DNA of 64,000 nucleotides from Brachypterus glaber (Eukaryota; Arthropoda; Insecta; Coleoptera; Kateretidae). Both the position numbers and the translations under genes were made by a program. Below the pieces are notes generated by a model. The model ran no database searches. It was not told the DNA's origin and was given only the letters and a program-made list of their open reading frames with translations. Positions within the stretch are counted from its first letter, which is position 1, and each line of letters begins with the position of its first letter. Where the stretch lies: the NCBI GenBank assembly GCA_958510825.1, contig OY294052.1:2749816-2813815 (forward strand), in the 5' to 3' direction. Below, piece after piece: positions 44,906 to 55,292 of this stretch.

Positions 44906-45054
44906 TTATGTATAAATTGTTATAACAATACGAAAAATACTGTTTTTAGAGCGACTACGGAGATTTTAATTTTCGGCCTAGGCCTTAAAGGTTTATTACA
45001 CAAAAAGTGGCGCTTTTAGATACAGTTGGATGTTTTAATATATTATGTAAATTT

Positions 45055-45125
45055 TATTGTCCAAACCAAAATGATCAAAATTTGCGTTACCTAATACTTG
45101 AACGTTCCCTTATAGGGAGATATGA
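45055..45125 (-). repeat. Short dispersed repeat (pair with 62215-62290)
   Basis: Minus strand 'GGGAACGTTCAAGTATTAGG' followed by 'TAACGCAAATTTTGATCATT' matches 62221-62265. Confidence 0.65.
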
Positions 45126-45539
45126 AATGTGTACATTTTGGACATTAAAAAAATACTTACTTAAATAATGAAAATTCTTTTTATATTTTGAAAATTTTAA
45201 TACTTTTTACGTCCTATCATAATGAAGTTAAAATACTTGGTTTAAATTCTCTTAATTTAAAATGTTCTTTTTCTGTGTATAACGCAGGAATAAGTGGTTT
45301 ATTAAAAAACACCTTACTTCAAACATTTATTATAGTATTAGTAGCTTTTGACATATTTGGGTCTAGAGATTTAGAATACTTTAGGGATAGAACCTAAAAA
45401 GTGACGTGAAATTATAAATGAGTTAAAGTTCCTTAATAATAGCTGGCAATATTTATAATGATTAGTTCATAGGTTATTTACAGCATGGCTCAATGAGATT
45501 TTATACATGGTCTTTGCAGTATTTTGTCACCTATTAAAG
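45126..45539. other. No gene seen
   Basis: The 69-codon frame at 45188-45397 is AT-rich and unrecognised. Confidence 0.5.
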
Positions 45540-45905
45540 GATATAATTCTACATCAAAAAACATGAAAATCGCTATTGGAACATAGGTCCGGAATCGAAC
45601 CCCAAGGGAGTTCTACGACCCTGTAAAATTGTAATAAAGATATGGTTTTTATTATTGGAACATGATTCCTTAAGTCATAATACATAAAAAAGGTTCTCTT
45701 GTTGTAATACTGTAGGATTAACCGTATTCGAGAAAAATTTATTTGAAGGTGCAATTTTACGTATCGAGGGCTAAAAATTAAATACTAAAATTTTGAAAAC
45801 CAAAAGTTTGTTTCGGGGACTATGTTCCTATAGTAGTTTTTTTATGTTTTTTGATGTAAAATCGTCTTCTTTAATATTTGACATAAGACTGCAAACATCG
45901 TGTAT
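45540..45905 (+). repeat. Dispersed repeat family D, copy 5
   Basis: Shares 'CTCTTGTTGTAATACTGTAG' and 'AAATACTAAAATTTTGAAAA' with 15700-15810, and ends 'CAAACATCGTGTATAT'. A B-box-like GGTTCGATTCC (minus, about 45592) has no A box and is not a tRNA. Confidence 0.7.
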
Positions 45906-45938
45906 ATAAATTAGAGCTCTTTTCTGACCTTAGTCAGA

Positions 45939-46335
45939 AATAGTTATTTGCGCTCCTAGTATAGGTAAGTGAATTTTTCTGTGGAGGTCGTATTTTGTGG
46001 ACCGAAGCGGAGTTGAGGTTCATAAACACGACCGAAGACAGAAAAAACTTACTCGTAGGTAAGCATTACGTTTTTCTCACTACCAAGGAGTTAGAATCCT
46101 GTTTTAATTATAATATGTGTGACAATTCAAGAAATCATTTTTTTATGGAATTTATAAAATTATAAGTATGATAGTAGTCTTGTGTCTAGATGTCCCCCTG
46201 CGGTAAGTGTAGCACACTGTGCTTGCGCGGTAAATCGTTTTTTCTGTCTTTAGTTACTCTTTTGTTTGTATTGATTTGATCTAAGTCACTAAGTGTGCTC
46301 GATATTATATACTATAATAGTACTTTCCATTTCTG
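45939..46335 (+). mobile_element. Hairpin-ended element family H, copy 3
   Basis: Starts AATAGTTATTTGCGCTCC. The hairpin GTATTTTGTGGACC / GGTTCATAAACACGAC has the tip GAAGCGGAGTTGA. The body aligns with 36106-36480 and ends near AATAGTACTTTCCAT. Confidence 0.78.
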
Positions 46336-47123
46336 TCGACTTTTTGAACCTAGTTGGTAGTGAGAAAAGGTAACTTTTGACTAAAGGTCTAGATATTAAT
46401 ATAGCGCCTTAGATTTGACTAGATTTTAAGTGATTTGGGCTGACTTCAAAACATATTTTGCAGTTTCTAATTATAACGCCATCAAAATAACTGCTCTTTG
46501 GTTGGCATTTCCGCGGATCCGCAGACCCGGTAATCTAAACACATCACATCAAAAATAATATTTTAAAAATGTGAATTGTGTCCTAGTGTCGACATGTCTC
46601 TAGTTTTAGCTATTAATTGAATTAAGAAAATTACTTTTATTTTAAATATAGAAAGTGCATTACTTTTAATTAAATGTGCAAGGCGAAATTTATTTGAATC
46701 GACGTTTGTTATCGAATTCTTATTACTTTTAAATTTAATTCAACCTGTACGCTATTAACCCAGTTTCTAAAATTGGATTTTATGGGCTTCGAAGGCCGAA
46801 TAATATATAAAAATGGAAGTGACTGTGGACAACCCAGACCGTGCAATTAGAACTCCTATTTTTTTTTCTACGGTCGCTTCTAGAGATTTACGAAGTATAT
46901 TTTCACGGCAAATATTTTACTTTTAAACTAAATCATCTGTCGTTTGTAAATAGAAGAGGAACGAGGCTCTTTTTTCTAAATTAAAGGTGTAAATGTGGAG
47001 TGTCTAGATCTAGATAGATTAAACAATTTTTGAGTTATTTTTGAGACTTGCAAAAACAAAATAGTATACTGTGAAGTTTAGATTTATTTTTAATAGAACT
47101 GTTAAAAAATAAATGTAAGCTTA
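46336..47123. other. No gene seen
   Basis: Mixed AT-rich sequence with no supported frame. Confidence 0.5.
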
Positions 47124-47522
47124 TACACTGAAAAAAATGACGTTCTTGGCTCAAAGTAGTCAACAATCTTGGCAGTTATTCTTTTAGCTTAAAATATGTG
47201 TATCTTCAAACAAAAGTATTTTTTTTGTCTCAAGAAAAGTGTTGCCTTTGAAATATTTTTAAAATTCTCTTGGACCTGGAGCATTTGAGGCAAAAACCAT
47301 TTATCTTGTTTTAAGATTATTAAAAATTAAATAATTTAAAATACAAAGATTTTTTTTTTTTTGAGACAAGACCACTTGCATTTCATACAAGATCAAAGAA
47401 TCAAAAAGATCTTGGCAAGTGAATTATATTTTCATGTTAAGAGAAGGCGCTTTTGGACTTATTCAAGAGTGCCAAGCATTTAGCCTTATTTCATATGCCG
47501 CAAAGAATCCTTTTTTTCAGTG
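47124..47522. mobile_element. MITE family L, copy 1 (CACTGAAAAAAA ends)
   Basis: TA-CACTGAAAAAAATGACG at the left, CCTTTTTTTCAGTG at the right; 397 bp. The inverted copy at 52495-52917 aligns throughout ('GAAGGCGCTTTTGGAC', 'AAACCATTTATCTTGTTTTA'). Only the outer 14 bp or so are inverted, so it is not a foldback. Confidence 0.8.
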
Positions 47523-47619
47523 TGATACGTGCTTTGAAGAGTGTACTATTGATTAGAACTGTCAAGTAAAATAGTGCATTATTTTTATTGACAGTCCTTT
47601 TTTCGTCAATTCTGATTGT

Positions 47620-47667
47620 CGACTATTATTAGTCAATTAAGTCAATTAAAAGTCAATTAAAAGTCAA
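47620..47667 (+). repeat. 11-bp tandem repeat AGTCAATTAAA
   Basis: About four units, the first shortened. Confidence 0.8.
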
Positions 47668-48214
47668 TTAAAACTTAAAAAATGAGAACTAACAATAAAA
47701 AAGCGCAGTTTTTAACGTCCGTAGAATGTCTACAAATGTGGTAACGCTGGCAAAGAATTAACGTCACGTGCGTAAAACGTGTATATTAAAGATACGACCG
47801 TCCGTACAAAAAGTCACGTCGTATAAAAAGGTACGACCGATAAACAACAAAATAAAATGAATTCAAATATTTACTTAATGGAGGTAATTTAAACGGATCC
47901 CTTGCGACAAAAGGACTTGCAGGAAGTGGCTTCGGATTACAATAAAAACCGGTCATTAACTCCGAAATCTATCCGGAGTTGCTCTCGAACTGAACTTGCA
48001 GGAATCAAGAGGATACAACCTCAAATTACCGAAAGAGTTTATTTATTTTTTTTATAGCCTAGAACATAAAATAACGTTTTCAAATAAAACAAATAGTTCT
48101 GCAAACCGGGAAAAGGTGGGATATATTACACAGATAAGACTTTTGTCTTAACATGTCATTCAAATTAATTAATTAATTTAATAAGGACGTACTTTAAATC
48201 AATAATATTTTTTA
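47668..48214. other. No gene seen
   Basis: Includes a moderately CpG-rich stretch (47700-47850) with 'ACGTCACGTGCGTAAAACGT', function unknown. Confidence 0.45.
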
Positions 48215-48345
48215 TCCAATACATACAGATAACAATTACCAGCTTTATTTTAAATAGATAAACTCAATATTAACCCCCGCGTGGCTTTTACTTTATTGAG
48301 TGGATAATTATTTATTTTACCCACTCAACTATCACTTATTTTTGA
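48215..48345 (+). repeat. Element family C, left-end fragment
   Basis: Matches 35773-35890, including the ACTCAATA...TATTGAGT hairpin with a CCCGCGTGG tip. It stops after 'CCCACTCAACTATCACTT'. Confidence 0.8.
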
Positions 48346-48839
48346 TTGAAACCAATTATGTCCAAACAGACCGTTTTTGTTGGATGAACTTTTTTATTTT
48401 TGGGAAGGAGTAAAATACGATAAATAAATAATAAATATGCATGCAAAATAAATAAAAACAAAAAATAATAAAAATAATAATAAAACAGTAGTAGTTAAAA
48501 TATTGTAACTTCTTTAGCACATTCATGACGTTTTTAAAAGAACATTCTTACTGTCACTAACGTCTCATTTCTCATATTAGCTAATTACCTGCATAATAAG
48601 CTATATTTTGCATAGTTGTACCTACAATATATGTACGTGTCAGGCACACGTGTAGAAAATTAAAACATTAACAATGGAGAGGAAAAACCTCACGCAACTC
48701 TCGCTACACGGTTCTAATCTAAAAATGCAAATCTTCCAAGTTCAGTTCTTTTGTATTTACATTTCTGTATTTTTAAACCCCACCAAAGAGGAGTCCCTTC
48801 TTACCGCAATTAACCGATAGGGGAGAGTGAGTGTACGGG
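48346..48839. other. No gene seen
   Basis: AT-rich with AATAAA/AATAAT tracts at 48415-48490. Confidence 0.55.
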
Positions 48840-49060
48840 AAGTTTTTTTCATAGTTTTTGAACTGGAATCGCCCTGTAATATTAAAATTTCACTGGCGCA
48901 TTTTTTAGTTCCTATTTTGGATACTCAGAACGTGAAATTTTCTCCTTAACTTCAATTTTATCGAAAACGGTTGGCCCTAAGGTGGTACATAAAGAGTACA
49001 TAAAGAGTACCACCAGTACCTGTCTTTTATTGAGAACATGTCAAAAAATCTAAAGTTTGG
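48840..49060 (+). repeat. Dispersed repeat family D, fragment 6
   Basis: 'TAATATTAAAATTTCACTGG' and the surrounding segment match the 3370/40045 region in degraded form. Confidence 0.5.
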
Positions 49061-49339
49061 GGCAAAAAAGTGACATCGCCCCCCATTTCGCACGTCCGTG
49101 GCTAAAATTACCAAATAAAAATTACAAAAAATGATAGCCTTTATTAATGTTATGACATGTTAAAAAGTTCTTTACTGTGATTTTTAGGGTTCCAGAGATA
49201 TTTAGAGCGTTCGGGTAGGACGATCTTTTAACTCCTTTGAATCCATTTCTAACTTCAGGCAATGTAGATCGAACACAATGGAGCTCTCTACAACTAGAAT
49301 TATGAAACAAAAGACGTCTTCCCTATCTCTATCTCATTT

Positions 49340-49431
49340 GTGCTACACTTTTCAGTCAACCAAGTAAATACTGTATTTGTTTTTCATACAATAAATGCAG
49401 TATTTATTTGGTTGGCCGGAAAGTGTAGCAC
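49340..49431. repeat. Long precursor-like hairpin 1
   Basis: GTGCTACACTTTTCAG and CAACCAAGTAAATACTG (49340 onward) pair with CAGTATTTATTTGGTTG and CCGGAAAGTGTAGCAC (to 49431). The stem is about 38 bp with few mismatches, around a short AT loop. A sibling lies 100 bp downstream. Confidence 0.8.
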
Positions 49432-49527
49432 TGAGCGCCACGAACGAACATAGCTAATGTGAATCTGTAGAATAAGATAATTCTACTAAAATTTAGATGG
49501 CGCCAGTAATTTCTTTAATAAAAATAA

Positions 49528-49604
49528 CACTTCGCCCGGCCAAGTAAATATTGTATTTGTTCAACAAAGAACAAATACAGAATTTGTTTGGTTGGGTGGA
49601 AGTG
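49528..49604. repeat. Long precursor-like hairpin 2 (same family)
   Basis: CACTTCGCCCGGCCAAGTAA to GTATTTGTTC pairs with GAACAAATAC to GTTTGGTTGGGTGGAAGTG. The core arms resemble hairpin 1 (CCAAGTAAATAYTGTATTTG), so the two are related. Confidence 0.8.
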
Positions 49605-49706
49605 GGAGTGTATGTATGTCTTCTATCCTTTTTGGGTAGAACTTTTGTCCCTGTCTAATCTAACGGGATAAATCGCAATTAGATAATAAATACTTTTAGA
49701 TGTATG

Positions 49707-49870
49707 TACACTGAAAAAAAATTGCACCGAAAACTGTTATTGTATCGATGCTTAAAATACCTTACCTTTATTTATAAATTCATTTTAATAACAAATTTTA
49801 TTATTTAAATACATTTTACATTTAGACAACCAATTTTAAGCATTGATTTTATAACATTTTTTGTCACAAT
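49707..49870. mobile_element. TA-CACTG MITE-like inverted repeat
   Basis: TA-CACTGAAAAAAAATTGC start. ATCGATGCTTAAAAT (49744) pairs with ATTTTAAGCATTGAT (49834). The right terminus is unclear. Confidence 0.45.
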
Positions 49871-49908
49871 TAAAAAAGAACATCGGTGCGAAATCAATGT
49901 AAATTTTA

Positions 49909-49926
49909 TTGATATCATGATATCAA
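49909..49926. repeat. Perfect 18-bp palindrome
   Basis: TTGATATCATGATATCAA. Confidence 0.85.
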
Positions 49927-49949
49927 CGTGCACGTAAAATTTTGGTTTA

Positions 49950-50090
49950 ATGTACCTTTAGGAGGGTCGTAGCTCCCCCTTAGGGCTCATTTCCGGACCA
50001 ACCTTTATTGGAGCTTTTCAAATTTGGTTCATATTTTTTAATGTAATCACCCCTTAAAATTATATACTTCAAATATATGTTCCAAAGGTC
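49950..50090 (+). repeat. Dispersed repeat family D, fragment 7
   Basis: 'CGTAGCTCCCCCTTAGGGC', 'CATTTCCGGACCAACC' and 'TAATGTAATCACCCC' match 3440-3520. Confidence 0.65.
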
Positions 50091-50352
50091 CCCGCTCTCC
50101 CTACTAATCAGCTTTCTCTCATAAGATCGCAGCCATTATCTCATATTCCGTAAATTATGACCAATTCTCTCTGCAGCTTCTCATACACAAACTTCATTAA
50201 CGCGGGCAATTAGACCCGGTCCTGTTTGGTATTATGCAGATTATCTAAAGGTGCTCCATGGCAACGGGAATCGCACACCATTCTTATTGTCTAAGAGCTG
50301 GTGAAAATTTCCAACAATTAATTTTCTACTGCCTGAAATTTACATATGTCTT

Positions 50353-50505
50353 AATAGTTATTTATGGTACTTGTGGGTAAAGTAAGATATTGTCCACACG
50401 AGAATGTTTGACCCACGACGGCCGTAGGCCAAGTGGGTCAATATTCTTGAGTGGACAATATCTATTTACCCACGTGTGCCATACAACATTTTATCCAATA
50501 CATTT
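50353..50505. repeat. Hairpin of family C with a different tip
   Basis: Starts AATAGTTATTTATGGTAC. It shares the outer arm TGTGGGTAAAGTAAGATATTG with 59165-59185, but the tip is TTGACCCAC-GACGGCCGTAGGCCAA-GTGGGTCAA. The closing arms are CAATATCTATTTACCCAC and GTGCCATAC. So the tip was replaced while the outer stem was kept. Confidence 0.78.
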
Positions 50506-50670
50506 GTAATCATAAGAAAATGCGATTTTCGATAATGCGTTTTTATGTACACACAATATCTTATTTCCGCTGTAATAGTAGGCGGCTACGGTACAAAAAA
50601 AAACAATTGCAAGTTTGACAGTTTAAAATCAAGAATTATTTTACCGCGTGGCATCGTTTTCAGATTCAAA

Positions 50671-50790
50671 ATGGACTTTAAAGATAAAAATAGTGTTTTA
50701 TTCCCTGAAGACATTCGGGAAAAAGCAAAAGTGGCTACTTTTATTACTATTATGAAATTGTTATCATTAATTTTAGCTGTGATCAATTAA
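50671..50790 (+). CDS. Short relic frame, possible tyrosine-recombinase N-terminus
   Basis: 39 codons starting at the ATG in 'CAAAATGGAC'. The first part, 'MDFKDKNSVLFPEDIREKAK', has the acidic/FPED-type start that I associate with Crypton-like tyrosine recombinase proteins of insects. It then turns hydrophobic and stops. It lies 170 bp from the hairpin at 50353-50505. The resemblance is by eye only. If real, it is a decayed fragment with no catalytic residues; the open frame extends upstream without clear sense. Confidence 0.3.
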   Translation: MDFKDKNSVLFPEDIREKAKVATFITIMKLLSLILAVIN

Positions 50791-50821
50791 ATGGGCTAGC
50801 ATCGACTTTGGTGTAAAGAAA

Positions 50822-50897
50822 CGCTAGCCTCGAAACAAGATAATTTGATTTTGAACATATTGAAACACACGAATCGAGGAATCCTTTTTTTCTGAGT
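50822..50897 (+). repeat. Foldback MITE family K, right-half fragment
   Basis: 'CGCTAGCCTCGAAACAAGAT' through 'GGAATCCTTTTTTTCTGAG'; the left arm is missing. Confidence 0.7.
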
Positions 50898-51178
50898 CGA
50901 GAACTGGTCGAGACAAGATCAATCTTTTTCTTGTCTCGAAAATCGAGACGAGAAGTTTCGTTTTTCGATTTTCGTGAAGCCCTACTTTTGAAAATAGTTG
51001 GACTATAAACAAACTAAAAAACTTCATTTACATTTTACTATTTTGCAATAAATTCACCTAAAATGAAATAACAGTTCTATGTTAACTTTATATTTTCATT
51101 ATGAAGAGCTTTAGTTACTAATTAGTCAAAGCAAAAGCCTTTGCAAATCACAGAGGTATTTTGTTTGGAATAAATTAA

Positions 51179-51866
51179 TATACCGGGTGTCCCAACTATA
51201 TTTACCCAACGATTTTCTCAAAAACTTAAAGAGATTATCAAATTATGCGAAAAATATCTTAAATAAGACATCTTAAACTATCTTTTAGCATATATTTGAT
51301 ACTTTCAGCTTTTAAAATGTGGGCAGGGGGGCATAGTTGGACATTTTTTAAATGGAAAATGGGGTCGTGTGATACATCATTTTAAAGCTTATTAAATTCT
51401 CCATTGAACTGTATATTTTTTATTTTTTCTAATATTTTTTTTGGGTTTAACTAGTATTGGGTATTTTTGTCAAAATTACTCTAAAAAAATCAAACAATTT
51501 TTTAAAAAGTAATTAATTTCATGATGAAAAAACGTAAATTATACTTTTAAACTAATTTTTATTGACATAAATAAAAATTTACAAAAAAAAACTTAAAAAA
51601 TCGTATTTTTTTGGCACAAAAAATTAAGGAATCAAAACTTAAAAAAAATTATTCAAAAAATTAAAAAATATACAGTCTAATAGAGAATTTTATTTGTTTC
51701 CATTATTCCCGTGTCCCCCTGTCCACATTTTTAGAGCTGAAAGTATCGACTATATGCTAAAATATAGTTTAAGTTTTCTAACTTAAGACGATTTTCGCAG
51801 AACTTGATTATCTCTTTTAGTTTTCGAGAAAATCGCTGGGTAAATAGAGTTGGGCCACCCGGTATA
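51179..51866. mobile_element. Foldback element F1-related, TA-TACCGGGTGTCC ends
   Basis: TACCGGGTGTCCCAACT (51181) is mirrored by AGTTGGGCCACCCGGTA (to 51864), with TA on each side. Inner arms 'TTTTAAAATGTGGGCAGGGG' and 'TAAACTATCTTTTAGCATAT' match the 7267-7998 foldback, while the outer 90 bp differ. So two foldbacks share inner arms but have different tips, suggesting end replacement. Confidence 0.83.
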
Positions 51867-52492
51867 GGGTGGTAAAAATGTGGTAAAGTAATTTAATGTT
51901 TTTTTTTTAATATTGTGTATACTGAACCCTAAATTATTGCTTGTGTAAAACTTCCTAATTAACCACCAGTAATTATTTGATTTTATTTTTTTAGAATCAT
52001 TAAATAAATTTATGATTCAAAGAAGAAAGATAAAATTTGTGCTGCTTGAAGTATTTTAGTCCATTTTGGTGTCTCTATCATTACAAGGTCAAGTTTACAC
52101 TTCCGTTTTTTTTTTACCACTATATAATTTTGGAAACAAACCGGAAGGCTTTAAAATGCATAAGTATTTAAATATGGAGCTATAGAACTAGGCCAACGAT
52201 ACGATCTGTTAAGTTTATCCAATAAAAAAGTCGGGAAATGTAAATTTTTGTAACGGACGTCGAAATGCACCTACTATAATATTACAGAATTACCATAGTC
52301 AATGTTAACATTTACGTTCTGTTTATTATTATTATCAAGGTTCTTGCGGTCAGCAGTAACATTTGAAACAAACCCCTAAATTTACATAAATGAATATAAG
52401 AAAATCATAAATTATATTTTATATTCCCTTCTTGAAACTTAACTTTTTACCAGGGTTGTGGATGTGATGTCTTGATTTAATTTACATATTTG
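51867..52492. other. No gene seen
   Basis: AT-rich, no element recognised. Confidence 0.5.
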
Positions 52493-52917
52493 TACACTGA
52501 AAAAAAGGATCCTTTGCGGTAATGCCATATGAAATTAGGCCAAATGCTTCGCACTCTTGAATACGTCCAAAAGCGCCTTCTCTTAATAAGAAAATATAAT
52601 TCACTTGTCAAGATCTTTCTGATTCTTTAACTTAAGATTCTTTGATCTTGTATAAAATGGAAGTGGTCCTGTCTCAAAAGAAAAATTCTTGGGCCAAAGT
52701 ATTTAAAATTATTTAATTTTGAACAATCTTAAAACAAGATAAATGGTTTTTGCCTCAAATGCGCCAGGTCCAAGAGAAATTTAAAAATATTTCAAAAGCG
52801 ACACTTTTCTTGGGACAAGATAAATACTTTTGTTTGAAGATACACATCTTTTAAGCTAAAAGAATAACTGCCAAGAGTGTTGACTACTTTGAGCCAGGAA
52901 CGTCATTTTTTTTAGTG
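52493..52917. mobile_element. MITE family L, copy 2 (inverted)
   Basis: TA-CACTGAAAAAAAGGATCC left end, AACGTCATTTTTTTTAGTG right end. Full-length inverted match to 47126-47522. Its right end joins directly to a family K foldback. Confidence 0.82.
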
Positions 52918-53149
52918 TGTCTTTCGATATGTTTAAAGCCATTTTCACTTGTTTCAAGGCTAGCATTTCTTGGACCACAGTCAATGGCCTTGAATAAGAA
53001 GGACAGATCTTTATATAAAAATCCCTGCTCTTCATTCAAGGACATTGACTTTGGTTCAAAGAAATGCTAGCCTTGAAACAAGAGAATATGGTTTTAAACA
53101 TATCAAGAGACACGTGTCCTTGGTTCAATAAATCCTATTTTTCTGTGTA
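52918..53149. mobile_element. Foldback MITE family K, copy 4 (left end missing)
   Basis: Starts inside the left arm at GTCTTTCGATATGTTTAAAG, directly after the family L end, and ends 'CCTATTTTTCTGTG-TA'. The arms 'TTGTTTCAAGGCTAGCATTT' and its complement pair well. Confidence 0.8.
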
Positions 53150-53472
53150 GAGAAAAACTAAGTAAAAGCCTTCTGACCAATATTCTAAAAGTCGCAAGTT
53201 TAATGTATGGTTTTGATATCTCAGCTACTTGGATTACTTGGTTATAGTGGAAAACATTGACTCTAAAAATGTTCGTCACATATAGAATTTTTTAGAGTAA
53301 AATATTGCATCTATTTTTGTTCCTGCTTATTTCTATGGACTTGACATGATTTGTGATAAAATCTGCATGTAACAATAAAAAAAAACAATTTTTTACAGTT
53401 GCCTTTAAATTTGTTTGCTCATATTAATGGATTTTCTGTCTGCTGCAAAGGCAATTGAAAAACTGTCCGGTG
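53150..53472. other. No gene seen
   Basis: AT-rich sequence preceding the TATA-like motif. Confidence 0.5.
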
Positions 53473-53601
53473 TATATAAAAAGGGGTCAAAGTCGGTTGT
53501 TATCGAAACATCAGCTGTTCGTCAGTGATTTTTGGACATGATTGATGTCCAGCCGATGGCAGGAGGAAACGCTGGATATTCCAGAATGATCCAGTCATGA
53601 C
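53473..53601 (+). promoter_or_regulatory. Candidate core promoter with short leader
   Basis: A clear TATA box, TATATAAAAAGGGG (53473), is followed 38-50 bp on by arthropod initiator-like words (CATCAGC at 53510, GTCAGTG at 53521). The downstream 80 bp have balanced composition. They include TGGACATGATTGATGTCCA, a palindrome, and an ATG (53539) opening a 20-codon frame. The TATA-initiator spacing is longer than usual and no coding exon follows, so this could be chance. Confidence 0.3.
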
Positions 53602-53748
53602 AATGCCTTCATACATATTTCATACTCTAGAATTGGCGCACTATTGTTCATTTTTGTTGTGTAATGGCCAGAAGGATAGAAATTCATTTCTGTGTATTTT
53701 TATGTAAATCTTTGATTATGAATCATAACACTGCTCTCCAAAAAAAGA

Positions 53749-54346
53749 TTTTTTTCTTCAAGCGTACTAAAATGTTCATATTTTATAACTGAACACACTA
53801 GTTAGAAGCGATCTATTTTTTACAGTAAAAAAATGAGTTCATTGTTGTACGCCGTAAAAAAAAGTTAGTTAGCAAAACCACCACTGGCGGCAGCACTCTT
53901 TGACTTTGATGACAACCATACTTCAAACTTGTTTGTTTATTATGTAAACAGGTGGTTGACTCGAGATTCTGTGCAAAAACCTTGTGTCAAATTGATTAAA
54001 AATGATTGAAGAAGAATATATGGTTTATACACCTACAAATCTCTCCGAAATTGCAAATTCTACATTAGACAAGTTACCATCGAAATCGCGAAAAGTTTAC
54101 GATTTAGCCCACGTAAAAAATTTAAAATGAGCTAAGGAAGGTTTAAGTTTATTTCGAAAGGGTTTTTAATTAAAAAAAAACATACTTTATTACTGAATAG
54201 ATTAAATTAAAAATTAATATTTAAAAAATATATATGCTTGAAGAAAAAATAGTATGTTTCACTCAGAGAAGCTTTTTTTACTTGTCTGTAGTTTCCGGAC
54301 TCCGCTTCGCGTCGTCCGTAAATTCTACAGACTATAATATACTATT
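53749..54346 (+). mobile_element. Hairpin-ended element family F, copy 1
   Basis: About 600 bp, nearly identical to 57743-58404. Order: leader, short frame (54002-54130), AT-rich spacer, then the terminal hairpin. The hairpin's outer ends are AATAGTATGTTTCACTC (54248) on plus and AATAGTATATTATAGTC (54346) on minus. It pairs GTCTGTAG with CTACAGAC and CGGAC with GTCCG around the tip TCCGCTTCGCGTC. No inverted repeat at the far left end. Part of the outer arm is lost relative to copy 2. Confidence 0.82.
54002..54130 (+). CDS. 42-residue frame, possible Crypton-like recombinase N-terminus
   Basis: Starts MIEEEYMVYTPTNLSEIANS and continues 'DKLPSKSRKVYDLA' before a stop. The 'LPSKSRKxYxxA' pattern after an acidic start recalls the first helix of the N-terminal SAM-like region in insect Crypton-like tyrosine recombinases. 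The second copy (57996-58124) keeps the frame with few changes: N20 to A, and a different last six residues (ACEKKLK against AHVKNLK). Catalytic domains are absent, so it cannot be an active recombinase. Whether the short peptide is made is unknown. Assignment is by eye. Confidence 0.42.
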   Translation: MIEEEYMVYTPTNLSEIANSTLDKLPSKSRKVYDLAHVKNLK

Positions 54347-54904
54347 TTTTATTTTCTGGGGAGCTTTTAGTTGCTTTTAGTTGCATCTGTCTATATTTGA
54401 TGCGCTGATTCCGGAACCTTTTTCCGTGTTTCTCGATCAGCTCGTTTTTTAATTTGGAGTTTTGAGACCTCAAAATAAAGATATAACTAACCTCAAAATT
54501 CAAATTAAGATTCATCGGTTAAATTTTAAATCGGAAGCAATAAATATAAATAAAGATAACTGTTTATGAATTTTAAACATAACTTTTTATATGTTAGCGC
54601 CTGCGCAGACATTAATACCTAGCGAGAAGGTCCTGTGTAGGCCGTAAGAATAATACATATTGAGCTGGCTAATTATCCGAAAAAAAAATGCATAAGTAAA
54701 GAGAGAGAGATATTTAAATTCTTTTCAATTAAAAACTTTTTTACGATTTGTTAGCATACGTATTTATTCTTGGTTGATATAAACGCATTCTATGCCATGG
54801 TGTGACGAAAAATCCTCGACAATTTTTTTTTTTTTGAATAGCAATTCCGCTTATATATGATCCAATAAATCCCGCCATTCTACATGTATAATAGAGATAT
54901 ATAG
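54347..54904. other. No gene seen
   Basis: A (GA)n stretch at about 54702-54709; otherwise unremarkable. A 74-codon minus frame (54741-54965) is not convincing. Confidence 0.45.
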
Positions 54905-55192
54905 CAAGCGAGTGTTGGAAAACTAGGAAAAATACCCCTGGATGGGCCACTAGATTTATATCCAAGTCTAACTTTTACGTTATCGGACGTTCATAGAGCG
55001 TCATATTTTGAACAAAGCAATTCCAGCGAAAACCGAATCGAGCATAAAAATCTGACAAAAAGCACAACGACGAGTGCCACTATAAATTCAAATGTTTTTA
55101 AAGGACCTGCTCCAATGAAAACAGTCGATTTAATTAATAGGCTTTTACGAGAAATATCTGGGTCATTATCAAATATGGTTAAACAAAAATGA
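54905..55192 (+). pseudogene. C-terminal relic frame of element X (possible tyrosine recombinase tail)
   Basis: 95 open codons without an early Met, bounded by TAG and TGA, with protein-like codon use unlike surrounding frames. Residues 32-46, 'ASYFEQSNSSENRI', resemble the catalytic-tyrosine segment (xGYIExSxxxKxxI) of Crypton-like recombinases. A polar tail follows, ending 'SGSLSNMVKQK'. The last nine codons also occur at 23290-23340 with a synonymous change, and degraded at 22075, which argues for former coding. The conserved Arg/His boxes upstream are not found. Gene class is inference. Confidence 0.4.
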
Positions 55193-55197
55193 AAAAT

Positions 55198-55256
55198 ACA
55201 TGTTTGTTTAACCTCGTTGTACTCCACTCAATTAAGCATCCCCTAAGTCCAGGACC
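55198..55256 (-). mobile_element. SINE 3' fragment nested in element X
   Basis: Minus strand 'GGTCCTGGACTTAGGGGATG', 'CTTAATTGAGTGGAGTACAA', matching the 3' part of the SINE at 9547-9640. It interrupts the X sequence that is continuous at 22105-22125. Confidence 0.75.
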
Positions 55257-55292
55257 ACCATTTTTTTTGGAATTTTATTGCTTTTATAAAAG

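Noticed and set aside
45580..45610. Second tRNA-like B box (GGTTCGATTCC, minus)
   Set aside because: No A box and no T-stem pairing; it lies within family D.
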